Below, piece after piece: positions 50,109 through 59,046 of a stretch of 64,000 bases of DNA. The number at the start of each line of letters is the position of its first letter. Positions within the stretch are counted from its first letter, which is position 1. Both the position numbers and the translations under genes were made by a program. The DNA is taken from assembly GCF_016135805.1 (NCBI RefSeq), contig NZ_JADWOX010000025.1, forward strand, positions 1 to 64,000. The letters are read 5' to 3'. Origin of the DNA: Caulobacter hibisci. Its GTDB lineage: Bacteria; Pseudomonadota; Alphaproteobacteria; Caulobacterales; Caulobacteraceae. The notes beneath the pieces are model-generated. The model searched no databases. It worked only from the letters and a program-made list of their open reading frames with translations, and was not told the DNA's origin.

Positions 50109-52865
50109 TTACGGGGTCTCATCCGCCCCGCTTGCGTCGCCCTGACCTTCGTCGCCGCCGGCTTCCGCGAGACGCTCGACGCTCACGACGTGCTCGTCCG
50201 CCGCCGTGCGGAAGACCGTTACGCCCTGAGTATTCCGCGCCGCAACACGAATTTGCGTGACGGGGCACCGTATCAGCTGACCCGCGTCGGTCACCAGCAG
50301 GATTTGGTCGCTCTCCTCGACGGGGAACGAGCCCACCAGCTTGCCGCCGCGCTTGGACAGATCCTGGGCCGCCAGGCCCTGGCCGCCACGGCCGGTGCGG
50401 CGGAAGTCATAGGCGCTGGTGCGCTTGCCGTAGCCTTCCGACGAGATCGTCAGGATGATCTCCTCGGCCGCGCCCAGTTCGGCGATGCGCTCGACCGTCA
50501 GGCTGGCCTCGTCGGCCTCCTCGTCGGTCTCCTCCGGCGCCGGGGCGTCTTCGCCCTCCTCGCCCGAGGCGGCGCGCAGCAGGGCGCGCTGATGCTTCAG
50601 ATAGCCCGCCCGTTCGGCCGGGGTGGCGTCGACGCTGCGCAGCACGGCCATCGAGATGACGGTGTCGTCGGCCGCCAGCTTCACGCCGCGCACGCCGGTG
50701 GAATCGCGGCTGGCGAACACCCGCACCTCGTCGACCGAGAAGCGGATGCAGCGGCCGGCCGCCGTGGTCAGCAGCACGTCCTGGTCGGCGTTGCACACCG
50801 CCACGCCGACGATGCCGTCGCCGTCATCCAGCTTCATGGCGATCTTGCCGTTGCGACGGACATCGACGAAGTCCGACAGCTTGTTGCGGCGGACGCTGCC
50901 CGAGCGGGTGGCGAACATCACGTCCAGGCCGTCCCAGGTGGCTTCGTCCTCGGGCAGGGTCAGGATCGAGGTGATGGTCTCGCCCGGCTCGATCGGCAGC
51001 AGGTTCACGAACGCCTTGCCGCGCGAGTTGGCGGCGCCCAGCGGCAGCCTCCAGACCTTCAGCTTGTAGACCTTGCCGCCCGAGGTGAAGAACAGCAGCG
51101 GCGCGTGCGTCGAGGCCGAGAACACGCGGGTGACGGCGTCCTCGTCCTTGGTGGCCATGCCCGACTTGCCCTTCCCGCCCCGGTGCTGGGTGCGGTAGTT
51201 GGCCAGCGGCGTGCGCTTGACGTAGCCGCCCATGGTGACGGTGATGACCATGTCCTCGCGGACGATCAGGTCCTCGTCTTCCATGTCGGCGTCGCCGTCG
51301 ACGATCTGGCAGCGGCGCGGAATGGCGAACTTGTCCTTCACCTCGACCAGCTCCTCGCGGACCACGGCCATGATGTTGGCGCGGTCGGAGAGCAGTTCGA
51401 GATAGCCGCGGATGGCGTCGGCCAGCGTCTCGGCCTCGTTGCCGATCTCGTCACGGCCCAGGCCCGTCAGGCGCGACAGGGTCAGGGCCAGGATGGCGCG
51501 GGCCTGCTCGTCGGTCAGGCGGATCAGGCCGCCGTCTTCCTGCACGGTGCGCGGGTCGGCGATCAGCTCGACCAGCGGCAGCATGTCGCCCGACGGCCAG
51601 GCCTTGGCCACCAGGCGCTCGCGCGCCTCGGCCGGGTCCTTGGACGAGCGGATGATGTGGATGAACTCGTCGATATTGGCGACGGCGATGGCCAGACCGA
51701 CCAAGACGTGGCCGCGGTCGCGGGCCTTGCCCAGTTCGAACTTGGTGCGGCGGACGACGACTTCCTCGCGGAACTCGACGAACACTTCCAAGAGCTTGCG
51801 CAGGCCCATCTGCTCGGGACGGCCGCGGTTCAGGGCCAGCATGTTGACGCCGAACGAGCTTTGCAGCGCCGTGAAGCGGTAGAGCTGGTTGAGGATCACC
51901 TCGCCCGATGCGTCGCGCTTCAGTTCGACCACGATGCGCATGCCGTCGCGGTTGGACTCGTCGCGGATGTCGGAGACGCCCTCGATCTTCTTGTCGCGAA
52001 CCAGCTCGGCGATGTGCTCGACCAGGTTGGCCTTGTTCACCTGATACGGGATCTCGGTGATGATGATGGCTTCGCGGCCGGTGCGGATCTCGTCGACCGA
52101 GGCCACGCCGCGCATGATTACCGAGCCGCGGCCCGACAGTAGAGCATTGCGCGGGGCGGCGCGGCCGATGATCTCGCCGCCGGTCGGGAAGTCCGGACCG
52201 GGCACCAGATCGAGCAGTTGGTCGGTCGTCGCGTCCGGCTCGTCGATCAGCAGCAGGCAGGCGTCGATGACTTCGCCGAGGTTGTGCGGCGGGATGTTCG
52301 TGGCCATGCCGACGGCGATGCCGCCCGCGCCATTGACCAGCAGGTTGGGGATCCGCGACGGCAGGACGGTCGGTTCCTGCTCCTTGCCATCGTAGTTGTC
52401 GGCGAAGTCGACGGTGTCCTTGTCGAGGTCGGCCAGCAGAGACATGGCCGGCGGAGCCATGCGGCACTCGGTGTATCGCATGGCGGCGGGCATATCGCCG
52501 TCGACCGAGCCGAAGTTGCCCTGGCCGTCGATGAGCACCAGACCCATCGAGAACGACTGCGTCATGCGCACCAGGGTGAAGTAGATCGAGGCGTCGCCGT
52601 GCGGGTGATACTTACCCATGACGTCACCGACGACGCGGGCCGACTTGACGTACGGACGCTCGGGCGTCTGGCCCTGTTCGTGCATCGAGAACAGCACCCG
52701 GCGGTGCACCGGCTTGAGGCCGTCGCGCGCGTCCGGCAGGGCGCGGCTGACGATCACGCTCATCGCATAGTCGAGATACGAGCGGCGCAGCTCGTCCTCG
52801 ATATTGATGGGTGCGACGTCTCCGCGCGGCCCTTCGGGGGGCAAGGTGTTTTGATCGTCGCTCAA
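50109..52865 (-). CDS. gyrA: DNA gyrase subunit A
   Basis: 918 residues. It carries the DNA-cleaving Tyr (Y131 in AAMRYTE) and introduces negative supercoils together with GyrB. N-terminal blocks: SYLDYAMSVIV, SARVVGDVMGKYHPHG. The quinolone region reads HPHGDASIYF, so A92 and F96 occupy the places of E. coli Ser83 and Asp87, predicting natural quinolone insensitivity. The GyrA box is QHRGGKG. The C-terminal domain has an acidic insertion (about 755-775, Glu/Asp/Pro/Ala). The only start available is TTG at 52865, with no clear ribosome site; the protein N-terminus aligns with other GyrAs from there. Divergent from sodC. Confidence 0.96.
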   Translation of the reverse strand: MSDDQNTLPPEGPRGDVAPINIEDELRRSYLDYAMSVIVSRALPDARDGLKPVHRRVLFSMHEQGQTPERPYVKSARVVGDVMGKYHPHGDASIYFTLVRMTQSFSMGLVLIDGQGNFGSVDGDMPAAMRYTECRMAPPAMSLLADLDKDTVDFADNYDGKEQEPTVLPSRIPNLLVNGAGGIAVGMATNIPPHNLGEVIDACLLLIDEPDATTDQLLDLVPGPDFPTGGEIIGRAAPRNALLSGRGSVIMRGVASVDEIRTGREAIIITEIPYQVNKANLVEHIAELVRDKKIEGVSDIRDESNRDGMRIVVELKRDASGEVILNQLYRFTALQSSFGVNMLALNRGRPEQMGLRKLLEVFVEFREEVVVRRTKFELGKARDRGHVLVGLAIAVANIDEFIHIIRSSKDPAEARERLVAKAWPSGDMLPLVELIADPRTVQEDGGLIRLTDEQARAILALTLSRLTGLGRDEIGNEAETLADAIRGYLELLSDRANIMAVVREELVEVKDKFAIPRRCQIVDGDADMEDEDLIVREDMVITVTMGGYVKRTPLANYRTQHRGGKGKSGMATKDEDAVTRVFSASTHAPLLFFTSGGKVYKLKVWRLPLGAANSRGKAFVNLLPIEPGETITSILTLPEDEATWDGLDVMFATRSGSVRRNKLSDFVDVRRNGKIAMKLDDGDGIVGVAVCNADQDVLLTTAAGRCIRFSVDEVRVFASRDSTGVRGVKLAADDTVISMAVLRSVDATPAERAGYLKHQRALLRAASGEEGEDAPAPEETDEEADEASLTVERIAELGAAEEIILTISSEGYGKRTSAYDFRRTGRGGQGLAAQDLSKRGGKLVGSFPVEESDQILLVTDAGQLIRCPVTQIRVAARNTQGVTVFRTAADEHVVSVERLAEAGGDEGQGDASGADETP

Positions 52866-52978
52866 GGGGATTTTTCGCCGTCAGAATCGAACACGGAACA
52901 GTCGGAAACAGTTAGCATTCCACCACGGACGGCGCCACCTTCGCGGCCCTATCGTTGATTGAAAACCGGAGCAGTTTC

Positions 52979-53503
52979 ATGCGTCTGACCGCCCTTTTCC
53001 TGGCCGCCGGCCTCGTCGTCGCCACCACGGCCTCCGCCGCCGAGGCGCCCGCCACCGCGACCGCCGACATCAAGGGCGCGGACGGCAAGTCGATCGGCAC
53101 GGCCACGCTCACCGACGCCCCGCACGGCGTACTGCTGCGCGTCGAGACCAAGGGCCTGACGCCGGGCTGGCACGGCCTGCACTTTCATGAAAAGGGCGAC
53201 TGCGGCACGCCCGACTTCAAGTCGGCCGGCGCCCACGTCCACACGACCGCCACGGTGGTCCACGGCCTGCTGAACCCGGACGGCAACGACAACGGCGACC
53301 TGCCGAACCTCCACGCCGGCGCTGACGGCGTGGCGACCGCCGAGATCTTCTCGCACCTCGTCTCGCTGAAGGGCGCGGGCGGCCGCCCCGCCCTGCTCGA
53401 CGCCGACGGCTCGGCCATCGTCGTCCACGCCAGCCCCGACGACTACAAGAGCCAGCCGATCGGCGGCGCCGGCGCCCGCAGCGCCTGCGGCGTGGTGAAG
53501 TAG
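52979..53503 (+). CDS. sodC: Periplasmic Cu/Zn superoxide dismutase
   Basis: 174 residues with a signal peptide (LTALFLAAGLVVATTASA). It destroys superoxide in the periplasm. Metal ligands appear in GLHFHEKGDC (H68, H70, disulfide C75), AGAHVH and the GDLPNL Asp region; the second disulfide Cys is in RSACGVV. The canonical C-terminal Cu-ligand His is provided within IVVHASPDDY. The ATG at 52979 has GGAG 8 bases upstream. It ends at a perfect bidirectional terminator. Confidence 0.96.
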   Translation: MRLTALFLAAGLVVATTASAAEAPATATADIKGADGKSIGTATLTDAPHGVLLRVETKGLTPGWHGLHFHEKGDCGTPDFKSAGAHVHTTATVVHGLLNPDGNDNGDLPNLHAGADGVATAEIFSHLVSLKGAGGRPALLDADGSAIVVHASPDDYKSQPIGGAGARSACGVVK

Positions 53504-53530
53504 GCTTTTCCGCCTATCTTCCGACGGACA

Positions 53531-53567
53531 AAGAAAAACGGCCTCCGGATCGCTCCGGAGGCCGTTT
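53531..53567. terminator. Bidirectional intrinsic terminator between sodC and dipM
   Basis: A perfect 14-bp stem AAACGGCCTCCGGA/TCCGGAGGCCGTTT with a 4-base loop (tcgc). T-tracts follow on both strands (TTTCC to the right, TTTTTCTTT to the left), so it serves both converging genes. Confidence 0.92.
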
Positions 53568-53588
53568 CCATGTCTGCGGGGCGACCCC

Positions 53589-55469
53589 TTAGCGGGGCAG
53601 CACCAAGGCCGGATCGATCGGCTTGGCCTTGTCCTTCGGTGTCGGGGCGTAGCGGACCTCGAAATGCAGCTTGGGCTCGTTGGCCCCGCCCGTCTGGCCG
53701 ACGGCACCGAGCTGTTCGCCCTGGCCGACCTGCTGGCGCATCTTGACGTCGGTGGTGTTCAGGTGGGCGTAGGCCGTCACCCAGCCGTCGGCGTGCTTGA
53801 CCAGCACGAGGTTGCCGAAGCCGGGCACCTGGTTGCCGGCATAGACCACCTCGCCCGAGGCGGCGGCCTTGACCGGCGTGCCGACGGGCGCGCGGATGTC
53901 GACGCCGTCGTTGCGCTGGCCCGTGCCCTTGGGCCCGAAGTCGGAGATCGTCTCGCCCCGCAGCGGCCAGACGAAGCGGCCACGGCCGGCGGCGGTGATC
54001 TCGGCCTCAGTCGGGGCGGCGCTGCTCTCGATGATCGGACGCGACGACGCCGGCGGCGGGGTCACGGGTTGGGCCGATACCGGAGCGCTGGGACGCGGAT
54101 AGCTCGACGGCGGCGGCGTGTTCCCCGACGGCGTGTAGGGGCGCGGGCTGGACGGCAGGCCGGCCGTCGAGGATGGCGCGGGCGCTGGGGTCTGGGCGGT
54201 CGTCGTCGGCGCCGCCGGACGCGGCGCCGAGGTGGTCACCGTCGTACGGATCGGGCCCTTGTCCTTGTAGCCGTCGGGCAGGACGACCTTCTGGCCCTTC
54301 TTCAGCGACGCACCGGCGCGAAGGTTGTTTTCCTTGCTCAGCGCCGAGACGCTGACATTGAAGCGCTTGGCGACCCCGGCCAGGGTGTCGCCGCTCTCGG
54401 CCACATAGGCCTTGTCGGTGGTGGCCGGGCCTTTCAGTTTCTGGCCCGGACGGATCACGTACGGGGCCTTCAGGTCGTTATCGTCGACCAGGTCCTTGCG
54501 GGTGGTGCCCAGGTCGCGGGCGATGGAGTCGATGGCGTCGCCCGACTTCACCGTGTGGATCTTCGGCTTGCCGGCCACCTCGATCACCTTGCCGGCGATG
54601 GTGACCGTCGTGGTCGTCGTCGAGGCCGGGGTCGGCTCGGGATCACGCTCGGCGACGACCGGACGCGACGGGGCCGGACGGGTGGCGGCCGAGGCCGGCG
54701 GGGTCCAATTGCTGGGCGGCGGGGAGGCGCCAGCCAGGGTGGAGCCGCCGGCGACCGGCTGCATCACCGTGGTCTTGGCCGGACCCTTGTCCTTGAAGCC
54801 CTGCGGCAGGCGGACCTTCTGGCCCGCGCGGATCGACGCGCCGGAAGACAGATCGTTCTCGTCGGCCAGGGCGGCCGGGGTGACGCTGAAACGACGGGCG
54901 ATGGAGCTGAGGGTGTCGCCGCTCTCGACCACATAGGCCTTCGCCTTGGTCGACTGGCCCTTCAGCTTCTGGCCCGGCTTCAGGCGATAGGGTTCTTCCA
55001 GGTCGTTCAGCTTGGCCAGCTCGGCGCGCGACAGGCCCATCTTGCGGCCGACGGCGTCCAGGCCCTCGCCCGACTTGACGACATAGGTCTCGGGCGCGCC
55101 GGTGACGTCGACCACCTTGCCGGCGGTCGTGGTGACGACGACTGCACGCATGGTCGGCTGCTGCGGCGCGGGGGCCGGAAGCGGACGGCTTTCGGCTGGC
55201 GGTGGCGACGCGTAAGGCGCGGTCGCCACCGGAGCCAGGGGCTGGCTCGAAACCGAACCGGCGCCGACGGGCGCGGTCACGGGCGGCGCGTCATCCTCGG
55301 GCGGCGGCGGCGTGGGGGCCGGCGCCTGGGCGACCGGGGGGGCCTGCACGACGGGCGGGCTGACGCCCGTGTTCGGGCGGGTCGGATACTGCGCGCCTGT
55401 CGTCTCGCAGGCCGCGAGCGTTCCAGCCGTCAGGGCGATGACCGCCGCTTGCGTCCACAACTGCCTCAT
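53589..55469 (-). CDS. dipM: DipM-type LysM/LytM cell-division factor with degenerate zinc site
   Basis: 626 residues. Lipobox LTAGTLAAC (Cys21), a Pro-rich region (30-105), LysM pairs at about 128-170/178-221 and 304-346/353-397, a Pro/Ser linker, and a C-terminal LytM (M23) domain (about 498-605). Two LysM pairs plus LytM is the layout of Caulobacter DipM, which organises septal peptidoglycan remodelling and outer-membrane constriction. Two of the four zinc ligands of active M23 peptidases are replaced: N520 where HxxxD begins and K600 in the HxH motif, while D524, H569 and H602 remain. It is thus probably a regulator of other hydrolases, not an enzyme. Leftward, 104 bp after pcm. Confidence 0.92.
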   Translation of the reverse strand: MRQLWTQAAVIALTAGTLAACETTGAQYPTRPNTGVSPPVVQAPPVAQAPAPTPPPPEDDAPPVTAPVGAGSVSSQPLAPVATAPYASPPPAESRPLPAPAPQQPTMRAVVVTTTAGKVVDVTGAPETYVVKSGEGLDAVGRKMGLSRAELAKLNDLEEPYRLKPGQKLKGQSTKAKAYVVESGDTLSSIARRFSVTPAALADENDLSSGASIRAGQKVRLPQGFKDKGPAKTTVMQPVAGGSTLAGASPPPSNWTPPASAATRPAPSRPVVAERDPEPTPASTTTTTVTIAGKVIEVAGKPKIHTVKSGDAIDSIARDLGTTRKDLVDDNDLKAPYVIRPGQKLKGPATTDKAYVAESGDTLAGVAKRFNVSVSALSKENNLRAGASLKKGQKVVLPDGYKDKGPIRTTVTTSAPRPAAPTTTAQTPAPAPSSTAGLPSSPRPYTPSGNTPPPSSYPRPSAPVSAQPVTPPPASSRPIIESSAAPTEAEITAAGRGRFVWPLRGETISDFGPKGTGQRNDGVDIRAPVGTPVKAAASGEVVYAGNQVPGFGNLVLVKHADGWVTAYAHLNTTDVKMRQQVGQGEQLGAVGQTGGANEPKLHFEVRYAPTPKDKAKPIDPALVLPR

Positions 55470-55490
55470 GACCTCTCCTTTCCTCGCGGA

Positions 55491-55530
55491 GACTCCAGAC
55501 GCCGCCGCAAGGGTGAATCAAATCTTAACC
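55491..55530. promoter_or_regulatory. GANTC and TTAACC sites upstream of dipM
   Basis: Within the 104-bp gap ahead of dipM are GACTC (55491) and GAATC (55515), both GANTC CcrM methylation sites, plus TTAACC (55525), a CtrA half-site-like word. In Caulobacter such sites mark cell-cycle promoters; their role here is inferred. Confidence 0.4.
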
Positions 55531-55573
55531 AAACACGCACGACGTCGCCGAACCTGTGGACGCCCTTCCCGCT

Positions 55574-56233
55574 CTACTCGCGGGCGACGCCTTCCAGGAT
55601 CGGAACGAAACGCACGTCACACAGGACTTCGACCGTGAAGCCCCCCTTACCGTCGCCGGCATAGCGACGGAGGCTCTGGACCGGCCCGCGCCCCACCGGC
55701 GCGACGAGCACGCCATTGGGCTTGAGCTGGGCCAGGAGCCCCTTAGGTTCTTCTTGCGCCGCAGCCGTGACCATAATGCGGTCGAAAGGCGCCTGTTCGC
55801 GCCAGCCTTCCCAGCCGTCGCCGAACTTGGTGATGACATTGGTCAGACCCAGCACGGCGAAGCGCGCCTCGGCCTCCTTCATCAGGGTGCGGTAGCGCTC
55901 GACCGTGTAGACCAGCCGCGACACGCGCGACAGCACCGCCGTCTGGTAGCCCGAGCCGGTGCCGATCTCCAGCACCCGGCAGCGTGGCTCGACCGTCAGG
56001 GCCTGGGTCATCAGGCCGACGATGAACGGCTGGCTGATGGTCTGGCCGCAGGCGATCGGCAGGGCCGAGTCCTCCCACGACCGCTCCTTGAAGAGATCGG
56101 GGGTGAACAGGTCGCGCGGCGTCTTCTCGATCGCCGACAGCACGCCCGGATCGGTCACGCCTTGCGCACGCAAAGCGTCGAGCAACCGCTTCAGCAGCGC
56201 CTCGGGCGTTTCCGGTCGCTTGGCGCTCACCAT
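55574..56233 (-). CDS. pcm: Protein-L-isoaspartate O-methyltransferase
   Basis: 219 residues. It methylates isoaspartyl residues to start repair of aged proteins using S-adenosylmethionine. The SAM motif is VLEIGTGSGYQTAVL, with the preceding CGQTISQPFIVGLM block and the later VAPVGRG. The ATG at 56233 overlaps the surE stop by one base; a GTG one codon earlier is equally possible. The surE-pcm pairing is common in proteobacteria and linked to stationary-phase survival. Confidence 0.96.
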   Translation of the reverse strand: MVSAKRPETPEALLKRLLDALRAQGVTDPGVLSAIEKTPRDLFTPDLFKERSWEDSALPIACGQTISQPFIVGLMTQALTVEPRCRVLEIGTGSGYQTAVLSRVSRLVYTVERYRTLMKEAEARFAVLGLTNVITKFGDGWEGWREQAPFDRIMVTAAAQEEPKGLLAQLKPNGVLVAPVGRGPVQSLRRYAGDGKGGFTVEVLCDVRFVPILEGVARE

Positions 56234-57039
56234 CACAGGCCAGGCTCCGGTTTCTGGGCAAGTTTGGGCGGCGCTCCGCCCAGCACGCCCTTCAGGGCGG
56301 CGACGGTGGCGTTGTGCGTCAGGTCGATATGCAGGGGCGTCACCGAAATGCGCCCTTCGTACACGGCCTTCAGATCGGTGCCCTCCGGCGGGTTGGACGG
56401 CTTCACGGTGAAGCCGGTCCAGTAGTAGTCGCGACCGCGCAGGTCCGTCCGCTTTTCCATGCGCCGCAAGTGCGAGTCGCGGAAGCCCTGGCGGGTCACT
56501 TCCACGGCATCGATACGCTCGGGCGGCAGCGGCGGGAAGTTGACGTTCATCACCACGTCGGCGGGCCAGCCGATCTCCAGCAGGCGCTGGATGATCCCCG
56601 GGGCGAAGTGCTCGGCGGTCTCCCAGTGGGCGACGACCTCGTCGTGGAAATAGGTCATGGCCTGCGACAAGGCGATGGACGGAACGCCCAGGGCCATGCC
56701 CTCGATCGCGCCGGCCACGGTGCCCGACAGGGTGACATCCTCGGCCAGGTTCTGGCCGCGATTGACGCCCGACAGCACGAGGTCCGGCTTGGCCCCCTCG
56801 ACCAGTTCCTGGAAGGCCAGGGCCACGCAGTCGGTGGGCGTGCCCTCGACCGCGAACCGGCGGGGATCGATCTTCCGCACCCGCAGCGGGTCGGCCAGGG
56901 TCAGGGCCCGGCTGGCGCCCGACTGCTCGTATTCTGGCGCGACGATCCAGACGTCGTCCGACAGGGCCGCGGCGATGCGCTCCAGGCTTTGCAGGCCCGG
57001 AGCGTGGATGCCGTCGTCGTTGGTGAGGAGGATCCTCAA
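56233..57039 (-). CDS. surE: 5'/3'-nucleotidase SurE
   Basis: 268 residues. It dephosphorylates nucleoside monophosphates and polyphosphates. The metal site is in LLTNDDG (D8, D9), with PEYEQSGASRALT, VEGTPTDCV, SGVNRGQN and the NVNFPP block. The start is TTG at 57039, because the family begins exactly MRILLTNDDG there, and it overlaps the serS stop (TTGA). Middle gene of serS-surE-pcm. Confidence 0.96.
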   Translation of the reverse strand: MRILLTNDDGIHAPGLQSLERIAAALSDDVWIVAPEYEQSGASRALTLADPLRVRKIDPRRFAVEGTPTDCVALAFQELVEGAKPDLVLSGVNRGQNLAEDVTLSGTVAGAIEGMALGVPSIALSQAMTYFHDEVVAHWETAEHFAPGIIQRLLEIGWPADVVMNVNFPPLPPERIDAVEVTRQGFRDSHLRRMEKRTDLRGRDYYWTGFTVKPSNPPEGTDLKAVYEGRISVTPLHIDLTHNATVAALKGVLGGAPPKLAQKPEPGL

Positions 57040-58331
57040 GCCGCGCCCCCGATGTGGGTCAGGCCGCCCATATAGGGCTGCAGCACGGCCGGGATATGGA
57101 TGCGGCCGCCCTCATCCTGATAGTTTTCCAGCACGGCCACCAGGGTGCGGCCGACGGCCAGGCCCGAGCCGTTGAGCGTGTGGACGTAGTGCGTGCCCTT
57201 CTCGCCCGCCTTCTTGAAACGGGCGTCCATGCGGCGGGCCTGGAAGTCGCCGCAGTTGGAGCACGAGCTGATCTCGCGGAAGGTCGCCTGCGACGGCAGC
57301 CAGACTTCCAGGTCGTAGGTCTTGCGCGCGCCAAAGCCCATGTCGCCCTTGCACAGCAGCATGGTGCGGAATTCCAGCTCCAGTTTCTTCAGCACGGCTT
57401 CCGCGCATTCGACCATGCGCTCGTGCTCGGCCTCGGACTGGTCGGGCGTGGTGATCGAGACCAGCTCGACCTTCTGGAACTGGTGCTGGCGGATCATGCC
57501 GCGGGTGTCGCGGCCCGAAGCGCCGGCTTCCGACCGGAAGCAATGGGTCAGGGCGGTGAGGCGCAGAGGCAGCTCTTCCTCGCCGGTGACCTGCTCACGC
57601 ACGATGTTGGTCAGCGACACCTCGGCGGTCGGGATCAGCCAGTGGTCGCCGGTGGTGCGGAACAGGTCCTCGGCGAACTTCGGCAGTTGGCCGGTGCCGA
57701 ACAGAGCCTCGTCCTTGACCAGCACCGGCGGGCTGATCTCGGTGTAGCCGTGCTCGACCGTCTGCAGGTCGAGCATGAACTGGCCGAGCGCCCGTTCCAG
57801 CCGGGCGATCTCCTTCTTGAGCACCACGAAACGGGCGCCGCTCATCCGGGCGGCGGCTTCGAAGTCCATGCCGCCGAGGGCCGCGCCGAGGTCGACGTGG
57901 TCCTTGGGGGCGTTCAGGCGGCCGGCCGGCAGCTTGGAGCGGTCGCCCCAGCGGCGCTGCTCGACATTGCCGGTCTCGTCGTCGCCTTCCGGCACTTCGG
58001 GAGCCGGGATATTGGGCAGGGACGCCAGCAGGTCCTTCAGCTTGGCGCCGACAAGAGACTCCTCCTCGGCGGCCTCGGCCATGCGGCCCTTCAGCGCCTC
58101 GACCTCGGCCATCAGGCGCGCGGCTTCGGCCTCGTCCTTCTGGGCCTTGGCCTGGCCGATCAGCTTGGAGCTTTCGTTGCGCTTGGCCTGGGCTTCCTGC
58201 AGAGCGGTCTGGGCCGCACGCAGCTGGGCGTCGAGCTTGACGGCTTCCGAGGCCGAACCCGACTTGCCCTTGGCCGACCAGGCGGCCTCGAAGGCTTCGG
58301 TGTTTTCGCGGATGGCCTTGATGTCGTGCAT
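57036..58331 (-). CDS. serS: Seryl-tRNA synthetase
   Basis: 431 residues, usual length. An N-terminal coiled-coil arm (about 35-105, Ala/Glu/Lys-rich) binds tRNA. The class II core shows motif 2 (LTHCFRSEAGASGRDTRGMIRQHQF) and motif 3 (NGSGLAVGRTLVAVLENYQ). TAEVSLTNI and SSCSNCGDFQARR are family blocks. The ATG at 58331 starts MHDIKAIRENTEAF, the usual SerRS N-terminus; the 22-residue extension to 58397 is rejected. Divergent from the UrcA-like gene. Confidence 0.97.
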   Translation of the reverse strand: MHDIKAIRENTEAFEAAWSAKGKSGSASEAVKLDAQLRAAQTALQEAQAKRNESSKLIGQAKAQKDEAEAARLMAEVEALKGRMAEAAEEESLVGAKLKDLLASLPNIPAPEVPEGDDETGNVEQRRWGDRSKLPAGRLNAPKDHVDLGAALGGMDFEAAARMSGARFVVLKKEIARLERALGQFMLDLQTVEHGYTEISPPVLVKDEALFGTGQLPKFAEDLFRTTGDHWLIPTAEVSLTNIVREQVTGEEELPLRLTALTHCFRSEAGASGRDTRGMIRQHQFQKVELVSITTPDQSEAEHERMVECAEAVLKKLELEFRTMLLCKGDMGFGARKTYDLEVWLPSQATFREISSCSNCGDFQARRMDARFKKAGEKGTHYVHTLNGSGLAVGRTLVAVLENYQDEGGRIHIPAVLQPYMGGLTHIGGAA

Positions 58332-58546
58332 CGGGAGCGCTCGGAAGGAAGTCGTTAAGAAACGCCCTTCTCTAAGGCGCGTCGCCAAGGGCGCCAACCT
58401 TTTCGCGTGGCCTGCGACGCCGATGACCTCGCTCGCCTAACGCCTGTTAAGCCCGTTCCTGCACCAGGATTTAAGTCGAGGATGAAAAAGCAGGCGCCAA
58501 TCGCGGTCCGTCGCCGCTCCCCTCCGATTTTCACAGGATCCTAACC

Positions 58547-58972
58547 GTGAAGCCGTTCGCCGCTTTCGCCGCCCTCGTCGCCTCGCTCGCCGCCATCGCC
58601 GGCCCGGCCTCGGCCGCCACCAGCGTCCGCGTGTCCCTGACCGACAAGTCGCCCGCCCAGATCGACGCCGACATCAAGACCGCCGCTAAGACCGTCTGCG
58701 CGCCGCTGGCCTGGGAATGCGTCGACGCCGCCGTCCGCGACGCCAACCGCCAGCTGGTTGGCCTGATGCGCGCACGCGACGCCAAGCCGGCCGCCGTCCG
58801 CGCGACCGAGGTTCGCCTGTCGCTGGCCGGCAAGTCCGACGAGCAGATTCACGCCGAGATCCGCGCCGCCGCCGAAACCGTCTGCGCCTCGAGCAAGGAC
58901 TACGCGCCGAACGAACGCCGCGTCTGTGTGGGCGGCGCCATCCGCGCCGCCAAGGCCCAATTGGCTATCTGA
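58547..58972 (+). CDS. Small exported protein with two UrcA-like repeats
   Basis: 141 residues. Signal peptide AALVASLAAIAGPASA. The mature part is two copies of one unit: VRVSLTDKSPAQIDADIKTA...TVCAP...CVDAAVRDANRQL, and VRLSLAGKSDEQIHAEIRAA...TVCAS...CVGGAIRAAKAQL. Each copy has two cysteines at matching places, likely disulfide-bonded. This resembles the UrcA family, normally a single unit and of unknown function. The GTG at 58547 has AGGA upstream. The gene ends at a strong hairpin shared with tatC. Confidence 0.82.
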   Translation: MKPFAAFAALVASLAAIAGPASAATSVRVSLTDKSPAQIDADIKTAAKTVCAPLAWECVDAAVRDANRQLVGLMRARDAKPAAVRATEVRLSLAGKSDEQIHAEIRAAAETVCASSKDYAPNERRVCVGGAIRAAKAQLAI

Positions 58973-58992
58973 TCGCTTCGCCCCGGAACGAA

Positions 58993-59024
58993 GAAGGCCT
59001 CCGTCCTTGCGGGCGGAGGCCTTC
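58993..59024. terminator. Hairpin between the UrcA-like gene and tatC
   Basis: An 11-bp perfect stem GAAGGCCTCCG/CGGAGGCCTTC with a 10-base loop, placed between two converging genes. The T-content after the stem is modest on both sides, but position and stability fit a shared terminator. Confidence 0.8.
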
Positions 59025-59046
59025 GTCATGTCTGGGCGGCGGCGGA

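Noticed and set aside
45927..52142. A 2071-codon open frame on the plus strand
   Set aside because: It runs across the EEP gene in another frame and antisense through the cyclophilins, coaD and gyrA; the product has no domains and is a GC-bias artefact.
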